The notes beneath the pieces are model-generated. The model searched no databases and was not told the origin of the DNA. It worked only from the letters and a program-made list of their open reading frames with translations. This document shows positions 1 to 13,200 of a stretch of 22,203 nucleotides of DNA, one piece after another (within the stretch, counting starts at the first letter, position 1; each line of letters starts with the position of its first letter). Source of the DNA: Botryllus schlosseri (lineage: Eukaryota; Chordata; Ascidiacea; Stolidobranchia; Styelidae); NCBI GenBank assembly GCA_000444245.1, contig ATSW01007589.1:1-22203 (forward strand), read 5' to 3'. The translations under genes were made by a program, and so were the position numbers.

Positions 1-56
1 AATTTTATCAAGTAGCCAGTGCGATTTGAGAAAAAAAGTCATTTTTGAAGAGCCCT

Positions 57-134
57 ACTGAACAGTTAACATAATGACTTGGACTCGGTGGTGGTGAATT
101 GAACATGACTCGACTTGGGACTTGGTTACAACCA
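57..134 (-). mobile_element. Truncated copy of the TGACTCGAG MITE, abutting a fuller copy
   Basis: The stretch matches pieces of the fuller copy at 131-720 (aatgacttggactcgg, tggtgaattga, gacttggttacaacc) in the same order and orientation, with internal sequence missing. Its end ttacaacc meets the start gggttgtaa of the fuller copy with one base between, so two element termini are fused back to back. The exact left limit is uncertain. Confidence 0.6.
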
Positions 135-720
135 GGGTTGTAATGACTCGAGTCATGACTCGATTCGAGTCACGTTTTTCAGATGGCTCGACTTGACTCG
201 AGTCATTTTCTCAAAATACGGAAATGACTCGACTCGACTCGAGTCAATTTGTGTGTTGACTCGACTTGGACTCGAGTCATTGCGCATGACTCGAACCAAG
301 TCATATGACTCGAGACTCAGAAGGCCAAGACCAAGACGTGTCATTGTAATTTCGAGGAATAGTAAAGTAATCACACTATTGGGATTTCGTCTATTGGTAC
401 TGGTACTTGAAAATGCGACCAGAAAGTGCTAAAAGTGAGGAAAACTAGTATATTATAAATGCGAACCATTCGATATCACCAAACAGAGTTGCAAAAGGCA
501 GGTTTAACAAGACTTTAACAGGAATCTGAGCAGTCAACACAATGACTTGGACTCGACTCGAGTCATAATACTGTGACTCGGACTCGGCCCTCTTTTCGCT
601 GGCTTGAACTCGGACTTGACTCGGTGGTGAATTGAAAATGACTCGACCTGACTCGAGTCAAAACTATAAAACTGAGATCGACTTGTCGCTCGGTGCCTTG
701 CGACTTGGTTACGACCCTGG
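131..720 (-). mobile_element. TGACTCGAG MITE, copy A (opposite orientation to the others)
   Basis: It starts ccagggttgtaa and ends ttacgaccctgg, giving 12-bp terminal inverted repeats with one mismatch. About 590 bp, no coding capacity. Both arms are filled with the 12-mer palindrome TGACTCGAGTCA and its variants; the middle (about 340-530) is a unique core containing attcgatatcaccaaac. Short inverted termini without an open reading frame mark a non-autonomous DNA transposon, probably hAT-like from the CAGGG end. It lies in the intron after the last exon in the window. Confidence 0.75.
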
Positions 721-1109
721 CAAAATGCACCACAAGGATCGCAGTAAGGCAGGATATGTGGCAAGAAACTTGTCATACAATGTCAACAAAATTACATTCC
801 AAATATTGTAAATATAAAAGGGGTCGATCATGTGGCTAGCACTCTTCGAGAAGGTAAAAATACTAACCGACTGAAATAACCCATCTTCAAACTCAAGTAA
901 CTTGTCATATGTCTGACGAATTCAGTTCATATGTTATTTCTTCACGCCCGAAAGAGTCTATAGTCCACTTTTACTTTTCATTCAGTGTGCATGCCTAGGC
1001 CCAAGTGGGTGTCTGATCTCAAAGACTACTCCAAGTCTTTTCATTGTATCGCGGTCTTCTGGTGTTTTGAAATGATGACAAAATTAACTGAACGTTCACA
1101 ATGACTTAC
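721..1109. other. Intron sequence after the last exon
   Basis: Between MITE copy A and the donor at 1104-1109. I looked for the second half of FN3 domain 12 on the minus strand (PGxxY signature with an acceptor) and found none. Nothing else recognised. Confidence 0.6.
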
Positions 1110-1267
1110 CCAATTTCTTCGAAAATCAATGACGCTGATGACATCGTCATTTTGGATCGTCGTCATTCGATACATGACCATTTCTCCGTTCGGTTGGCGC
1201 GGCGCTTTCCAGGATACCTCTAAAGTTTTTTCTTCCACAGCCTTTGCAGTGATTTGGTCAACCTCTC
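1110..1267 (-). CDS. Exon: first half of FN3 domain 12, last exon in the window
   Basis: Acceptor CTCTGGTAG, donor GTAAGT; phase 1 in, phase 0 out; residues 1128-1180. EVDQITAKAVEEKTLEVSW and PRQPNGEMVMYRM follow the canonical WxxPxxPNG pattern. The matching second half (strands D-G with PGxxY) was not found in the 1109 bp to the left, so the gene continues off the left edge; the intervening sequence includes a MITE. Confidence 0.9.
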
Positions 1268-4200
1268 CTACCAGAGGCAATAAATATGTTAGACTTCCCG
1301 GCCTCTTGATAAGCATAGCCCTACTCTATCATCTATCTCTTTTGACATCAGGAGAGGAGGTCAGTAACGAAGTACATCTCCTTTTTTGGAGCACTCAAGT
1401 AGGTTTTACCTGGTTGCACTGCTCCCTCAAGTGGTTATGTTTTTTTACTTCTTTCACTTCTACTTAACAATTTGTTTAGGCAAATCTTGCCTATTTCCTT
1501 TTTACACTTCAAATTTGTAAAATTTCCTATCTCGGCAACCACTGGTCGCAGAGTCATGATATATGGCTCAATAACTGCTAAACAAGAAATTTTTCTCCAT
1601 TTGTGAACACAAAACGAGTTTTAACCAAAAAACAGTAAAACTGCTGTATTTTTGAAATTTTGGCGTTACACACTACACCTTGCAACGTACAGTGCAGTTA
1701 TTTGCTCTCAATAAGCCAATGTGTTTTTGATAAGGTAATGTTTTACTTTCAACAGATTGTGTTGGAAATTCGAGATCAAATTCAGTGAATATATTTTCGA
1801 AAATCGCATCAATATGTAGGGTCATTAGTAGAGCGATATTTTTTGACATGTCAAAATAAGTCAAAATCTTGTCAAAATTTGAGCGTTAGGTCAAAAAATT
1901 TCAAAATCGTTTACAAAGTCCAAATTTTTTTGACCACTGCATTTCGTTTGTATCGTAGACTTTGCACTGTCAGTTGATATTTTACAGCTTGTAACCTACT
2001 TTATAGGCCTATAGTTGTAAACGGCCCATTGTCTGCTCATTGTGAATCATAAACGGTCAATTGAAACAAATAGGTTGGCATGGTGTTATGGTCAATGTAC
2101 CCATAATATATTAACTGAAGCAAGACTGCGTGAGCATTGCATGGTCCTTATATCAAGAAGCGCATGATAAAAACTTGTGATAAAGACAGAATAAAGCAAC
2201 ATGGTGTGTCACCAGCAGTGTACGCACAACTTCAGTGTTGTCAGCCAACAACTGCTGCTGTTGTACGTTCTTTCTCCATTCTTGGTAAGCTACTGACTGA
2301 GGACAGACACTTTCCAACCGAGAATGTACGAAAGTATCTTTCGTTGTACTACAACAAATTTTAATTGTTTCTAAAATACAAGTTTTTTTTCATGTAAAAA
2401 TTTGCCAGTTTTCAAGTCAAAAACGTTTTTTTTTCAGGCAAAACTACTACGTAAGGACAGACAGTTCCTTCCAGAAATGAAGATAGTGGTACAATTTCAA
2501 CATAATTTGCGAAACACCTAATTTGCATACGCGACGCCAAAATTTGTAGAAAATCAAGTTTTTTAGGTCGCAAAAATGTCAAAATTATGATTTTTTAGGT
2601 CAAAATCTTCTGTTTTTAGGTAAAAAAAATAGTCCTGATCATTAGTCATTTTGCGTTAGTCGCGAAGATGCATTTTGAAATGCTTTACTCTAGTACTTCT
2701 CAGATTTTCATCGATATGAAACACCGCAAAACTTCTAGCCGAGTTTGACCACGTTTGGACATCAGCGAGTATATTTTCCGACTTTGCCCATTTTGAGGTT
2801 TACATCCCATGATTGAGAAGCCCCAGCACCTACCTGGGACACTTTCATCGGTTCTGATAAATTGTTCGTCGGTCCAGCTTGCCATGTTGCTGCCTTTGCC
2901 ATTCTCCGATTTGACACGGACCCGGTACCAGGTTCCCGGGACCATTTTGGAATTGACCGAGAATTTTTCGTCCGTCGTAACCACATACCCGCCCAGATTA
3001 TCGGGATTGGGGTATATCTAAATGAAAACATAAATGTTGAATGAGATCCATTTTTTCTGACTTGTAATGGTATCAAAAATACTCAAAACATAATGAAGTG
3101 GGCCCTAATTGACAACATTGTATCGATGAATACAAAATCATTATTCCTCACGAAATACAAGTATTCTGAGTTCCATGAAGCCCTGAAATGCTCTTTGATA
3201 ATGTTTAATCAGTCGTAAATAAAGGGAAATTCAGGCAACTCTAGAACTGGTGACCATTGCGACTCTACTACACTCTACATACTTGGGACTGGACTTCAGG
3301 CTCTGCTTCACATTCTGACCATTGACTTCTAAACGCAAAACGACAAAAAATAAACAACGTACTTGAGAGTATTCAATGTGATATGCCAGAATAACACCAT
3401 TCGGTTCCGCTGGCTCTTCCCACGATACTTGAACGGAATACGCATCGATTACCTTTACTTCCAACCTTGATGGGGGTCCAGGGTCTAGTGAAACAATATT
3501 GACTAGATAATTCGTAATTGATATTGTGCAACGATTGAATATAGTATTTGAATAGTTTCCAAACCCTAATTACTTGATGTCGGATTTTGAAAGAATGCGG
3601 AGTAGCAAGCGTTGACAGACGAATTAGTATCTGGCTTTAGAAGTGGCTACTTTTATTTGCGTTACAGTAGATTCTCAAGTACTAATGCTCAGCTAATTTT
3701 TGCCGTATCCGATCCAAATCAGTAATGCCAACATCTTGTAACGGGGCTTACAATCCTCATCCGTCGAAATTGCAATAGAGTCTCCCATCCTTGAGATTCT
3801 CGCGTTATCTTCACTTCTAGAATACACCGTAATGTCGTAGGTAACACCCGGGGTGAGCTCATTGATAGACAGAGACGGGATCCCTCCATCTTGGGCAGTA
3901 ATATTCTGTAATGAAATATTTTATTAAGCCAACTTGCGATGCTGGAAAGCTTTTAGAACTCAACAGCAATTCCATTTCCCGGTTCCCATGTAGCAAAGTA
4001 CGATCCTACTGAGCCCATGGGCTGTGTCCATGAAACAGATAGACTGGTTGCTGTTTTTCCGGTAGATATCATAGCAAGCGGTGGCAATGGATCTTGAAAA
4101 GAAAACGCCCTATGTGAATTTTTCAGCACTGAAAATAATTCTTGCTCGATTTTGGTATACCCTCCAACCAGCCTAGGTGCACACTGTAAAGTTGCTCAGT

Positions 4201-7200
4201 GAAATGAAGTATTGCTTCGTTCAGTAATTTAGTGATACCTTTGGTACAGCCAACCATGCTTAAGATACCCCTTTTGATGTCAACCAAAGGAAGAGTATAT
4301 GCCTTATGCAAAGAGACAGTGAAATAATTTCACCTAATGTTTTGCTCGTAAGTGACGGTTGGGAATGTGGGTTAGGAATGCTCCCCCACACCTAAACCAC
4401 ATAAAAACTGGTGCATATCCGACATGCGCATATCGAATTCCAAGGGAGCCATCAATGAAGCACCATATATTTCGATGTGCTCATGGTGAACATTGGTTGG
4501 TGATGATCATAGGGATACTTTTCAATGTGGATTGGAAAGTACGCTAGGCCCGCGATTTGAAGCCACAGCATTCATCTACTATTTTACTATTCAAAGCTAA
4601 TTTTATAATACCAGGTCACATAATGTACCTCATATTTTCTAAAGCAAGTTTGGGATTCGGAAAAGCAAGTACAAAAATTTAAATGACAATACTGAAACTA
4701 CATTTTCACACTAAAATATGAAAGAATCCACAGATGAAGCTCCAACTCGAGTACTCACATAGTGTTACTACATTTTTCACTCCATATCCGATAGTAGAAT
4801 TGATTGACGACCTTATTTCAACCAAATATCTTTTCCCGGGCATTAGTCCGTCGAAGGATGTGAACGATACAGAAACTGTTTTGGAGTCAAACTCCAGGTC
4901 TTAAGGAATAGCATGTGCTTTCGTAAATACCTAGCGATATTTGAATGAATGGAATCAACCCAATATCAGTACCTTGATTATTACCATCGGTCAAGCTGAC
5001 TACAAACTCAGAATACGGCGATTTCGGCGGTGTCCACCGCATTGCAAACCCATCCTCTGTGACATCATAAATTTCCACATCTGATACTGGTGAAGGTCCT
5101 GAAACGCAATGCGGATATTAGCGAGAAGCGATTGTGGGGTATCGAATTCCATCCTCTACTAGAATTAGCTTCTGATATATACGTCGACATTTTATCACTT
5201 GCTGGGCGGGTAGCTTTTGTTATGGACTGCTAGGGTGGAGTGGCAGGGTCACAGAATAAGTTTGAAGCCGAGACACCGACTTGGAAATTCAGTTCTGTAA
5301 TCTGTATGTCTCATTTCACAAAAATTGACATCTATCTTATAGGTACGGTAGGCTATGATAATATAACTGACAATTGGGTCGATTCAAGAAAATAGGCGGT
5401 ATCTCCGTCTTGTCAATCCATCGCTTGACCTTTCCGTTATTTCTCTGCAAATTGCTTTTTATTCCTCTTACTTGTTTGAACATGCAACCCCAGCGGCGCA
5501 CTTTTTCCACCCGTAGAAAACTTCTGCACATACACGTAATACAAGGTTCCGGGCTTCAAGGACTCGATTACATACGAGGTATTCGTGTCAACGGAATGTG
5601 TCACTTCCCAACCGGTGGATTCTTCGGTAACATGCACCTGTCAAATGTAACAATGTTATAGTAGAGTTACTGTAGTCAGCACCCAAAGACTTCAGAGCTT
5701 CTCATATATATATGCCCCATAACTCATGTTACTCATGAAACAAATGAATGTTTCCCATGAAAACCACACCAAAATTTATAATCGTAAAAATTTATCGTGT
5801 TTCGGGGTCTTAGACATTAGGGTTGGGGATGACAGATATCAGGGAGGATTTTTGAAATGACTTGACTCGACTCAGACCCTCGAAACGGAACCGTACCTCA
5901 AACAAATTATAGCCACCGATTCCGATATCCCAAGCGATTTCAGCAGTGGTCTCATCTATGCTCACAACACCGATACCTTCCAAAGGACTTGTGTCTGAAA
6001 GAAAACGCACAAACTCACATTAAAACTTTCTCTTGTAGAAAGTGGCGAATCCTGTATGCAATGCAGGTTATGTGCATTCATTAAAAGACAACGTGTTCTA
6101 GACTTTATTGATTTGTAGCTAACAACGCTAAATAATGCAAAATTACGTGGAATGGCGAACGGTGTGTGCGGCAATAACATGCAATTTTTGTAGTACAGCA
6201 TTTGGTCATGATAGGCTACAGATATTAAGTTTGGATGACATTCCCGGAGAGCAGCGAGGTGAATCTGAACTTGTCGGCAATGCGCATTCGGCTTCTACAC
6301 CGCAGAAGCAAAGTATGCATATTTTAACCTACCCGTTTACTTCAGTTCCACTCAGTTTCAAGTATCTGTAGTTATTTAACTAAAGACGAAACCACAGAAG
6401 TAAGAAGTGGAAATAGAGAAAACGTAGTTGATTACTGGGCGGAAAAGTAGGAGAGCTTTGTTACTAGCTACCATTACCCCTTGTCATACTAGTAACCCTA
6501 ACATTCCAAATGAATATCGAGCAGGCCTAGGTGGAGCGGTAGCGAGTAGTCGGGGAAGAAGGTGGGAATGCCCCTCCAAATTATTGACTTTGGCATTGTA
6601 ATGTCATTCGGGATAATAATGATGATGTCACGTCCTTAAAAATGAAATAAATAATTAACAAAATAACATACAAAATAATAATAACAATTATTATTTACAT
6701 ACTTCTTGATATATTAATTTAAAATCTTTAAAAAACCTTGATCTACTGACCCGTGATGAATAGAGCTTCCACTGGTTGACTTCTTATCGAGCCAGACACG
6801 GTGCTGACAACCGCCTTGTAGCTGATCCCAGGCACGAGATCACTGATAACGGCCGTCAACTTATCAGTCGTATTAGACGTGACATTGATCCGCCCGCTGA
6901 TAACGGGAACTGTTGACATTTGCGGCTCGTGCGCTAGACCGTACTCCACGATATAGCCGTCTTTCTGTCCGTCCACAGGGTCCCACTGCAGAGTCACCGA
7001 CGTTTTGTCTGACGCATTGATGTTCACTCCTGTCGGCATATTCGGCCCTGGTGATACAAAACCACAGATTTTGAAAATTGACATTGTAGTTGGACTAGTC
7101 CAGTGTTTCCTAAAACCTTTTCCGATCTTGTTCCTGTTTTTACCACGCTGTGTACCGCCAGCCTCTAGAATGACTTGTTTCACTCAAATAGGTTGCAGGT

Positions 7201-10200
7201 AATTAGCACGGTTGTAACCAAGTCACAAAGCTCCGAGTCATAAGTCAATCTCACTTTTATAGGTTTGACTTGAGTTAAGTCGAGTCATGTTCAATTCACC
7301 ACCGAGTCAAGTCCGAGTCCAAGTCAGCGAGCAGAGGGTCGAGTCCGAGTCCAAGTCATGGTATCGACTGCTCCGTTTTCATTTTAAGTCTTGTTAAACC
7401 CACTCTTTAGAACTCTGTTTGGTGATATCGAATGGTTCGCATTCATAATATACAAATTTTCCTCACTTTTAGCAGTTTCTGATCGCAGTTTCAAGTACCA
7501 GTACCAACAGACGAAATCCGAATTGTTGTGTTACTTTACTATTCTTCGACATTACAATGAAATATCATTCTTGGTCGTCTGAGTCTCGAGTCATATGACT
7601 TGGTCCGAGTCATGCGCAATGACTTGAGTCCAAATCCAGTCAACACACAGATTGACTCAATCGAGTCAAATCACAGATTGACTCGAGTCGAGTCTAGTCA
7701 TTAGAAAATCATGACTCGAGTCATTACAACCATGGTGATTGGACCCGATCAGTGGTCTAATTGTGACTGTTGGGGTGGCCCGTCATTCCTAAATGCCAAT
7801 TCTGTCTCAGAAATTATAAGCTCAATTGTAACTTGGCAATTGGTTTAATGTTGTAACATGGATTTTCACCCGGATCTCCACCACCCACTACAATAACAAA
7901 TTTACTTACTAGTTCGGATTTCAAAATTAACCCATTGGCTAGCCGGTGGCTGCGTGTCTTTCATCACAATCTCCCCTTGAATAGAGAAAGAATAGAGTTT
8001 TCCAGGCTCCAGGTACATCACCATGTAAGTATTGTTTTCGGCCGCGTCCAGCAGACTCATGGTGTCGCCCGGGCAATTGTCGCACCGCACAAGAAAATTG
8101 GTCACGTCTCCATCGCCTGCGTCCCACCCAAATTTTATCACGGTCTCGTCTCGAATGAGCAGCTGGACATTTTCGGGAGGTGCGACCGCTGTAAATAAAG
8201 ACTATTATCGTTTTCCGTCACAGTCTGCCAGCCGGCCCAGAGTTTAGAGTCAGCTCAGGCTCGATCTCGGAGAATATTTCAGGCTCAAATTAGGCCAAAG
8301 GATCACTCGGCAATTTAAAATTATTTACAATCGTTTTCGGGCTCAAAACAGTCTGAAATAACAACCTTCAGGTTTGGGTCAGGCTCGGGTCCAATGTACA
8401 TGTGCTATAATGTACACCCGCAATAAACCAGGAAGACATCTGTTTGGCTCCAACTATTGGCCAAAAGTTCAGTGAGAATATCAACATGCAAAAAAGTAGT
8501 CAGTAGGATTATTAACTTCCCCACACATAACACGGTGAAGTATACTCCAGCTACATTCAAACACATTAAAAATGCCTCCATGAAAAAGCAGTCTGAATCA
8601 CAATCCTATAAAGTCCACTCTGCACAACCGCACAGTATACTTAGTACTCATTAGCCAGTCAATCAGCTGTAGAGTATGAAGATTTCAGCGGAGTTTTTGA
8701 GTATCACTAATTATGATGTCAAATGCATAGGGAACATTGAAAAGGCTAAAATATTTTACACAACCACAAACACTGCGAGTTGAACTTGACCGAAAATAAT
8801 TTTGTATGTGTCCACCATAAGCATAACATACGTATCGTGACAATACCGCTACTTCTAAGAAATATAGTCTGTATGAACATGTTTAGCCTTCATGTTTTGG
8901 GTACGAATAAAGTGCCAAAACGTTACTTATCTTTGAAAAAGTAATTCTTAGTCACGAGCAATGTTCCCTCTAAGCTGCGCAAGTGCGTAAATGCGCAGTG
9001 CTGACACAGTCTCTGCACACAGAAAATCTAAGTTGCGCACAAAAAATCCGAAGTTAAGACCTTTTTTAACTTTTTTTAGTCGTTGCGCACTGCTGTTCTA
9101 GGGTCTGCGCAGTGAGTTGGTGAGAGTGCGCACTGCGCAGACTCGGGAACATTGGTTACGAGACGCGTGTAAATTCAGTGGTGAAAAAAATTTGGCTGCG
9201 CACTACATCTAAGAAACCTTGTTTGTATGAGTATGTGTAGACTTTTGCACAATACTTTTGCTGTGGTGTGAATAAAGCATCAAAACAATAATTCTTCTTG
9301 AAAGATGTGTGTCAATTCAGTACCCGCTACCCGGTACCCAAAGTAATTGACTCCTACTACTCAACTTATATGAATAAAATCAAAATCACAGCTTGACTCG
9401 GAATCAAGCACACCAGTCACAGTGTCCGACCCTAATTAAGACTTAAGTGGACTTACGCAGCATGACATTCGTCAAATTCCGTGGAGAGCTAAGCACTCCG
9501 TCCTTCACGGTGTAGAGAAAAGCATCGTAAATTCCTCCCGGCGTAAGACCGTCAAAAGATATCCTGTCCAACTCGCGGTCGAAGTCTTTTTCGATTTGTT
9601 CACTTTCAGCGCCTTTGAGGTAAAAACCGAATTACCAAACAAGTCACAAGATATTGCACGGAGAGTGGACTGGCTTGGTTTCATCATTTCAGAGGCTAGG
9701 AGTAGAGTTTCATATATTTTTAATGGCTTGTAAGATTGGTTCTCAAATGATGGTCTGTGTCAACTTTCCTGCCAGTCTGCCTTTCCTGCCAAATGTATTA
9801 CAAATTTTATGATTCAGTTGGAAAATGCAAGAGCTTGGACACTTGTTCATTAATGAGAAGAATGAACATAACATTTCAAAGTGGGTTAGAAATGTGCAAC
9901 ATATATTTCTGCATGATGTCGTTATACAGAGTTCATGATCCATTTTGGACTTGACGTATGTCACAATGCTGCAAGTGTTGGAGCAAACTGTTTAAAAGTA
10001 CGGTGTCCTACACCTCCTCCAAGACCAGTTATATCTGAAAGCTAAGAAGCCTTTTTTTATAGAATTTGTTAAATTTTCACAATACAATTTAGCTATATTC
10101 GGACGTATAATATAGGCTAGCAAACTTTCAAAAGAAACCGAACGATAATCAAATCAAGTCATGTTTTTTTTAACAGGACTTGGTTTGTCACAAACCACAT

Positions 10201-13200
10201 ATATGCCGCACCCATATGCAACATTAAATAGGCGGCAGATAATTTCTTATCAAATACATTACTACAACTTTTACTTTTGAGCTGCATGCATTTGTCGTTA
10301 TTAGCCTACATTTGGGATTATTTCAGATTTTTGAAGCTTCACCGATCCGCAAAATTTGTTTCGAAATATTACCGGTCTTCAAGCGAAAAAGGTTGAGAAC
10401 CAATGGTGCCTAAAATACATTTTAGTTTCACAATCCTTGGTTATGTGCATATTTTACATTTGCGGTGAATAAATGAATATGGATCGGGGATTTTAATGAA
10501 TTGGCAAGTATAATTGCAGTAAACTAATAGCAACATGCAATATTGTTAAAAATCAAATGACCCCAAAATCTCATGTCTTCAATTCAGGATATCCTAACAG
10601 GAATATAAATCCTATCGGTTGAGGTCAAGGCGCTTGCCAATAGAATGCTGTTTTACCTGCTATCTTGGTCACATTGTAACACATAAGCGATACTCACGCT
10701 GAAAGATGAATTTGTAATTATCAAAGATATCATCACCGGTCCATGGCCTCGACATATGGAATGAAACAGTGTCTATTGAGCTGATTTTGTCCATGAGAGC
10801 TTGGAAGGGGGTGATGGGTCTTGGTCCTGAAATGAGGTACAGACTATATCATTACATCTCATGGAACACACAAAAATGGTATGCAGCAACGATATACTGA
10901 GTAACTCGAGCAGGTAAGACGGTACACATCAAGTCTCTAATCTTTAGTAAAAGCAAACTTCTGAAATAATGATTCTACTATACAACATACTAGACGGATC
11001 ACACGACCACATTTTGAAAAACATTGGCATTCACAACTACTACACAAAATTTGTAAGTTGTGGCAATATTTACGATGAATGAACTGAAATTTGTAAGAGA
11101 CGGAGAAATAATGTTCCTGATTACATAAGACAAAACAACACAGGTATTTTAATTCAAAGCAGTTCTTCAGAACAGGATTAATTTAAGAGATTTTCAGCTT
11201 GAGCACCTGTGTTTCCAAATGAGTCAATGGCCATTCTCATACTAGGTTCGAGTTGACCATTTGAATTTTGCAACACAAAAAGAAAACGTCCTGAATTTTG
11301 AAGAAGCAAAATAGTTGCACAAATAGCCAACTGGATGTGAGCGAAGCTACTAGCATAGAGCAATCTTCAAAAATTTAGCCTCAATCATTAACTTATACAG
11401 TCTATGATTGATAATAAATGCCTGGTATAATGTCTCAAGGAATCATAATATTGCAAATTTTACAGTTTCATCCATTTATACGGAAGAGTGAATATCTTGA
11501 AAAGTAGTTGACTGACAAAAGAGTTTTAGTAGCAACAGCTTTTAAACTACCCACAAGAGGCTTCCTGTCAACTGAATGTCTTTACGTCTAATAGAACAGC
11601 TGTACCGAGAGTGCTCTTCAACGTCGAGGCTATGAAAAAGTGTTTCACCTCAAGTGCGTTACTCACAGGCTTACTTTATCGGATATTGAAAAGTTGAGCT
11701 CGTTGAAGCCAACAGCGTTAATGTCTTCTGGGTAACGTTGGGATTCCAAGCATTCCAATGACTATTTCATAAAAGCCGAACTACTAGTGATGTAACTCGA
11801 CTTGATATCAGATCTTTAATGACAGTCTATACAGGGCTAAAAAACACCAGTCTTGAAAACTTATTCCTCATTCACAAAAATAATAGGCCTAATCAACGGC
11901 TCTATTATTTTCATCAGTTTCACACACAGAATATAGAATTCAATACACGAGACACAACTCAACGTAATGAACAGATGACAAAACAAACAAGTACTATCAT
12001 AGAATCAAACAATCTAACACCCAGCTTTTTAACACTGAAACTTTTCATTCAGGCAGGATATCTTCAATTCGAGCTACACAGTTTCACAGGCCAATATCAA
12101 ATAAACTCATTAAATCACTACACTTACTTTAGATTAGATATTTTTTGATGGCTGGTATGGAATCAGGGTCCAAAATGGTACATATTGCATAAACCCAACA
12201 TACAATTTCTTAGCAATGTCAGTGTATGATGAAAAAAGCTTGGTTACAATGGACTATCGGAAAATGAAATTCTCCAGTAATCTTTTGACCAAGATATCGA
12301 ACCCGACTTCAGCTGGTTATTGGAAAAGCATTACTTTCAAATACGGTACCGCATATGTACACGAATATTATGTCAAATGCTCATATAGTCTTTTATCCTG
12401 CTCTAAACTGTCATATCGGTATCACAAAATATTTACTGCTAGAGTCTTAGTTATTACTTAGATCAAATGCGATGTATGAAATATTCCCTTCAACCATCAA
12501 CAAACTGATAACAGATCAAAGTGTTACCCGAAATAGCTTTACATTTCATTTACGTATGAGCCAACAGGTGTAACATTCTTACTTGTAGTTTGTACAATTC
12601 TCGATGAATAACTTCGACTGAAATCCTTGACGCTTGTCATTGTTACATCATACTGCGTTCCGGGAGAGAGATTTTCAATCTTTGTTCTTGTAGTCCTACT
12701 GTCGATTTCTAAAGATCTAAAATAGCAATGATATCATTAACTAGTTGAATTTCAGTGCAGAGCCAATTGTGTTATTTCATTACAGCAGTTGCTCTTGTGT
12801 TGCAGACAGAATGACACGTAGTTCATAAAAGTCGATCTCCCCAATGGCTGATTCCCATGTAACAGCAAATCCGGTTTCACCCAACGTAGCTTCTTCCACA
12901 CGGAAATTGAATGCGGGACTAACCACTGGAAAATAATTTTTTGGAGTTCAGTCAGAAAAGTAAGTGTTAAACTCATTGCCAAAGGGAGGGGCGACGCGCA
13001 ATGATTTTCAAGTTCACACTTTCACAGGATCTAATGGTAATTTGAAAGCAATCATTATACCCGTTTAAATCACTGAAAACTTTACATCTAATGTTTGATG
13101 ATGATGATTGCAATAATGCATCCAAGCATAAATTCATCAGTCTTACTTGTTGTGTAGTTGACCGAAGAATTTCCCGATGGAATACTTCTTTTTGTACGCA

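Noticed and set aside
115-432. 105-codon plus-strand open stretch
   Set aside because: It is translation of the TGACTCGAG repeat arms of MITE copy A (repeated DSTRLES-like peptides), not a gene.
534-776. 80-codon minus-strand open stretch
   Set aside because: Mostly MITE arm sequence; no domain and no splice link to the FN3 gene.
1129-1467. 112-codon plus-strand open stretch
   Set aside because: Antisense shadow of the FN3 domain 12 exon extended into intron.
6135-6371. 78-codon plus-strand open stretch
   Set aside because: No recognisable domain or splice sites, and sits in an intron; length is within chance.
11819-12148. 109-codon plus-strand open stretch
   Set aside because: Asn/Gln/Thr-rich composition typical of AT-rich intron, no domain, and it lies within an intron whose flanking exons join in frame.
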